A DNA stretch of 64,000 nucleotides from Rhodobacter sp. (GTDB taxonomy: Bacteria > Pseudomonadota > Alphaproteobacteria > Rhodobacterales > Rhodobacteraceae): positions 24,000-87,999 of the forward strand of contig JADCEL010000004.1 in NCBI GenBank assembly GCA_020250125.1. Reading direction: 5' to 3'. How positions within the stretch are numbered: the first letter of the stretch is position 1; the number at the start of each line of letters is the position of its first letter. Shown piece by piece: positions 63,781 to 64,000 of this stretch. Position numbers and translations under genes: made by a program. Below the pieces are notes generated by a model that saw only the letters and a list, made by a program, of their open reading frames with translations, was not told where the DNA came from and searched no databases.

Positions 63781-63838
63781 CCGGGCCGACCCCGGATCAC
63801 AGCGGGTTTCCCCGCCCGGTCGGGGACCACGGCCGCAT
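63781..63838 (-). repeat. dispersed GC-rich stem-loop repeat, copy 3 (inverted)
   Basis: On the minus strand: CCGACCGGGCGGGGAAAC, CCGCTGTG and GGCCCGGAAGGGCA, in the same order as in 27321-27458. CCGGGC at 63781-63786 and its complement near 63814-63819 close a hairpin. It lies just after the broken cytochrome gene. Confidence 0.5.
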
Positions 63839-63870
63839 GAGGACCCTTCCCGCACGTGCTGCGCAGCCCA

Positions 63871-63925
63871 GCGCCCGGCCCGGCGGGTGCGAAGCGCCCG
63901 GCCCGGCGGGGGCGAAGCGCCCGCC
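63871..63925. repeat. 23-bp tandem repeat, about 2.4 copies
   Basis: Units at 63871-63893, 63894-63916 and a partial at 63917-63925 share GCGCCCGGCCCGGCGGG followed by (T/G)GCGAA. Noncoding, GC-rich. Confidence 0.75.
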
Positions 63926-64000
63926 ATGGGCGGGTCGGGCGCTGGCCGGGGGCTGTGGCCCCCGGCTGGTCCTGATGCCAGCGCAGCGCTGTGGCAGGGG

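Noticed and set aside
1..64000. CRISPR arrays, tRNA or rRNA genes, integrase genes
   Set aside because: No regularly spaced short repeats, cloverleaf-like genes, rRNA-like blocks or recombinase motifs were recognised in a visual reading. A covariance-model scan would be needed to exclude divergent small RNAs.

Overview
The window is a high-GC chromosomal segment of an alphaproteobacterium, most probably a Rhodobacterales (Rhodobacter/Paracoccus-like) species. The gene families and order point there: chvI-chvG-hprK-rapZ-EIIA-HPr beside pckA, lepB-rnc-era-recO, dnaG-rpoD, soxBDAG, and a C-P lyase cluster with phnCDE and phnF. No rRNA, tRNA, CRISPR array, intact transposase or integrase was seen.

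Layout. 1-6.7 kb: pyrimidine/hydantoin degradation (dihydropyrimidinase, amidohydrolase, omega-amino acid aminotransferase, cupin) with a RutR-type regulator and two RutR-like operators; a low-GC membrane-protein gene sits against the dihydropyrimidinase start. 6.7-10.3 kb: a LysE-family exporter between two ISAs1-like transposase remnants that share an identical 88-bp tail, then a SulP anion transporter. 10.3-14.1 kb: an accessory array behind rpoD. The 3' end of rpoD occurs three times in the same orientation (the gene itself, a 91% copy 1.8 kb away, and a decayed 67% copy another 1.8 kb away). Each interval holds a cargo gene right behind the rpoD tail (a Mug-type DNA glycosylase, or a putative ADP-ribosyltransferase plus small partner), then hicB/hicA, then yoeB. 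The rpoD-proximal unit is intact; the distal one is degraded. 14-25 kb: rpoD, dnaG, tetrameric sarcosine oxidase, an EVE-domain protein, glutamate dehydrogenase.

25.5-33.8 kb: a small lipoprotein, homoserine dehydrogenase, lepB-rnc-era, DUF1491, recO, an MFS transporter, a short-chain epimerase/reductase. 33.9-43.2 kb: a probable methylsuccinyl-CoA dehydrogenase (ethylmalonyl-CoA pathway), PEP carboxykinase, the ChvI/ChvG two-component system, HPr kinase, RapZ, EIIA(Man)-type protein and HPr, and an acyltransferase. 43.3-45.1 kb: an isolated low-GC DUF3800 gene and 3-hydroxybutyryl-CoA dehydrogenase. 45.7-57.6 kb: a nearly complete phosphonate system: phnGHIJKL-N on the minus strand, phnF and phnM divergent, a hexapeptide transferase and the PhnCDE importer. 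57.7-60.8 kb: arsenate resistance by the GAPDH/ArsJ route with an ArsR-ArsC fusion. 61.2-64 kb: a two-component system divergent from a PepSY protein, followed by a cytochrome b561-like gene that breaks off after its first conserved segment and runs into repeats.

The region most worth attention is 10.3-14.1 kb: a two-unit array of toxin-antitoxin genes and cargo punctuated by rpoD tails, with decay increasing away from rpoD.
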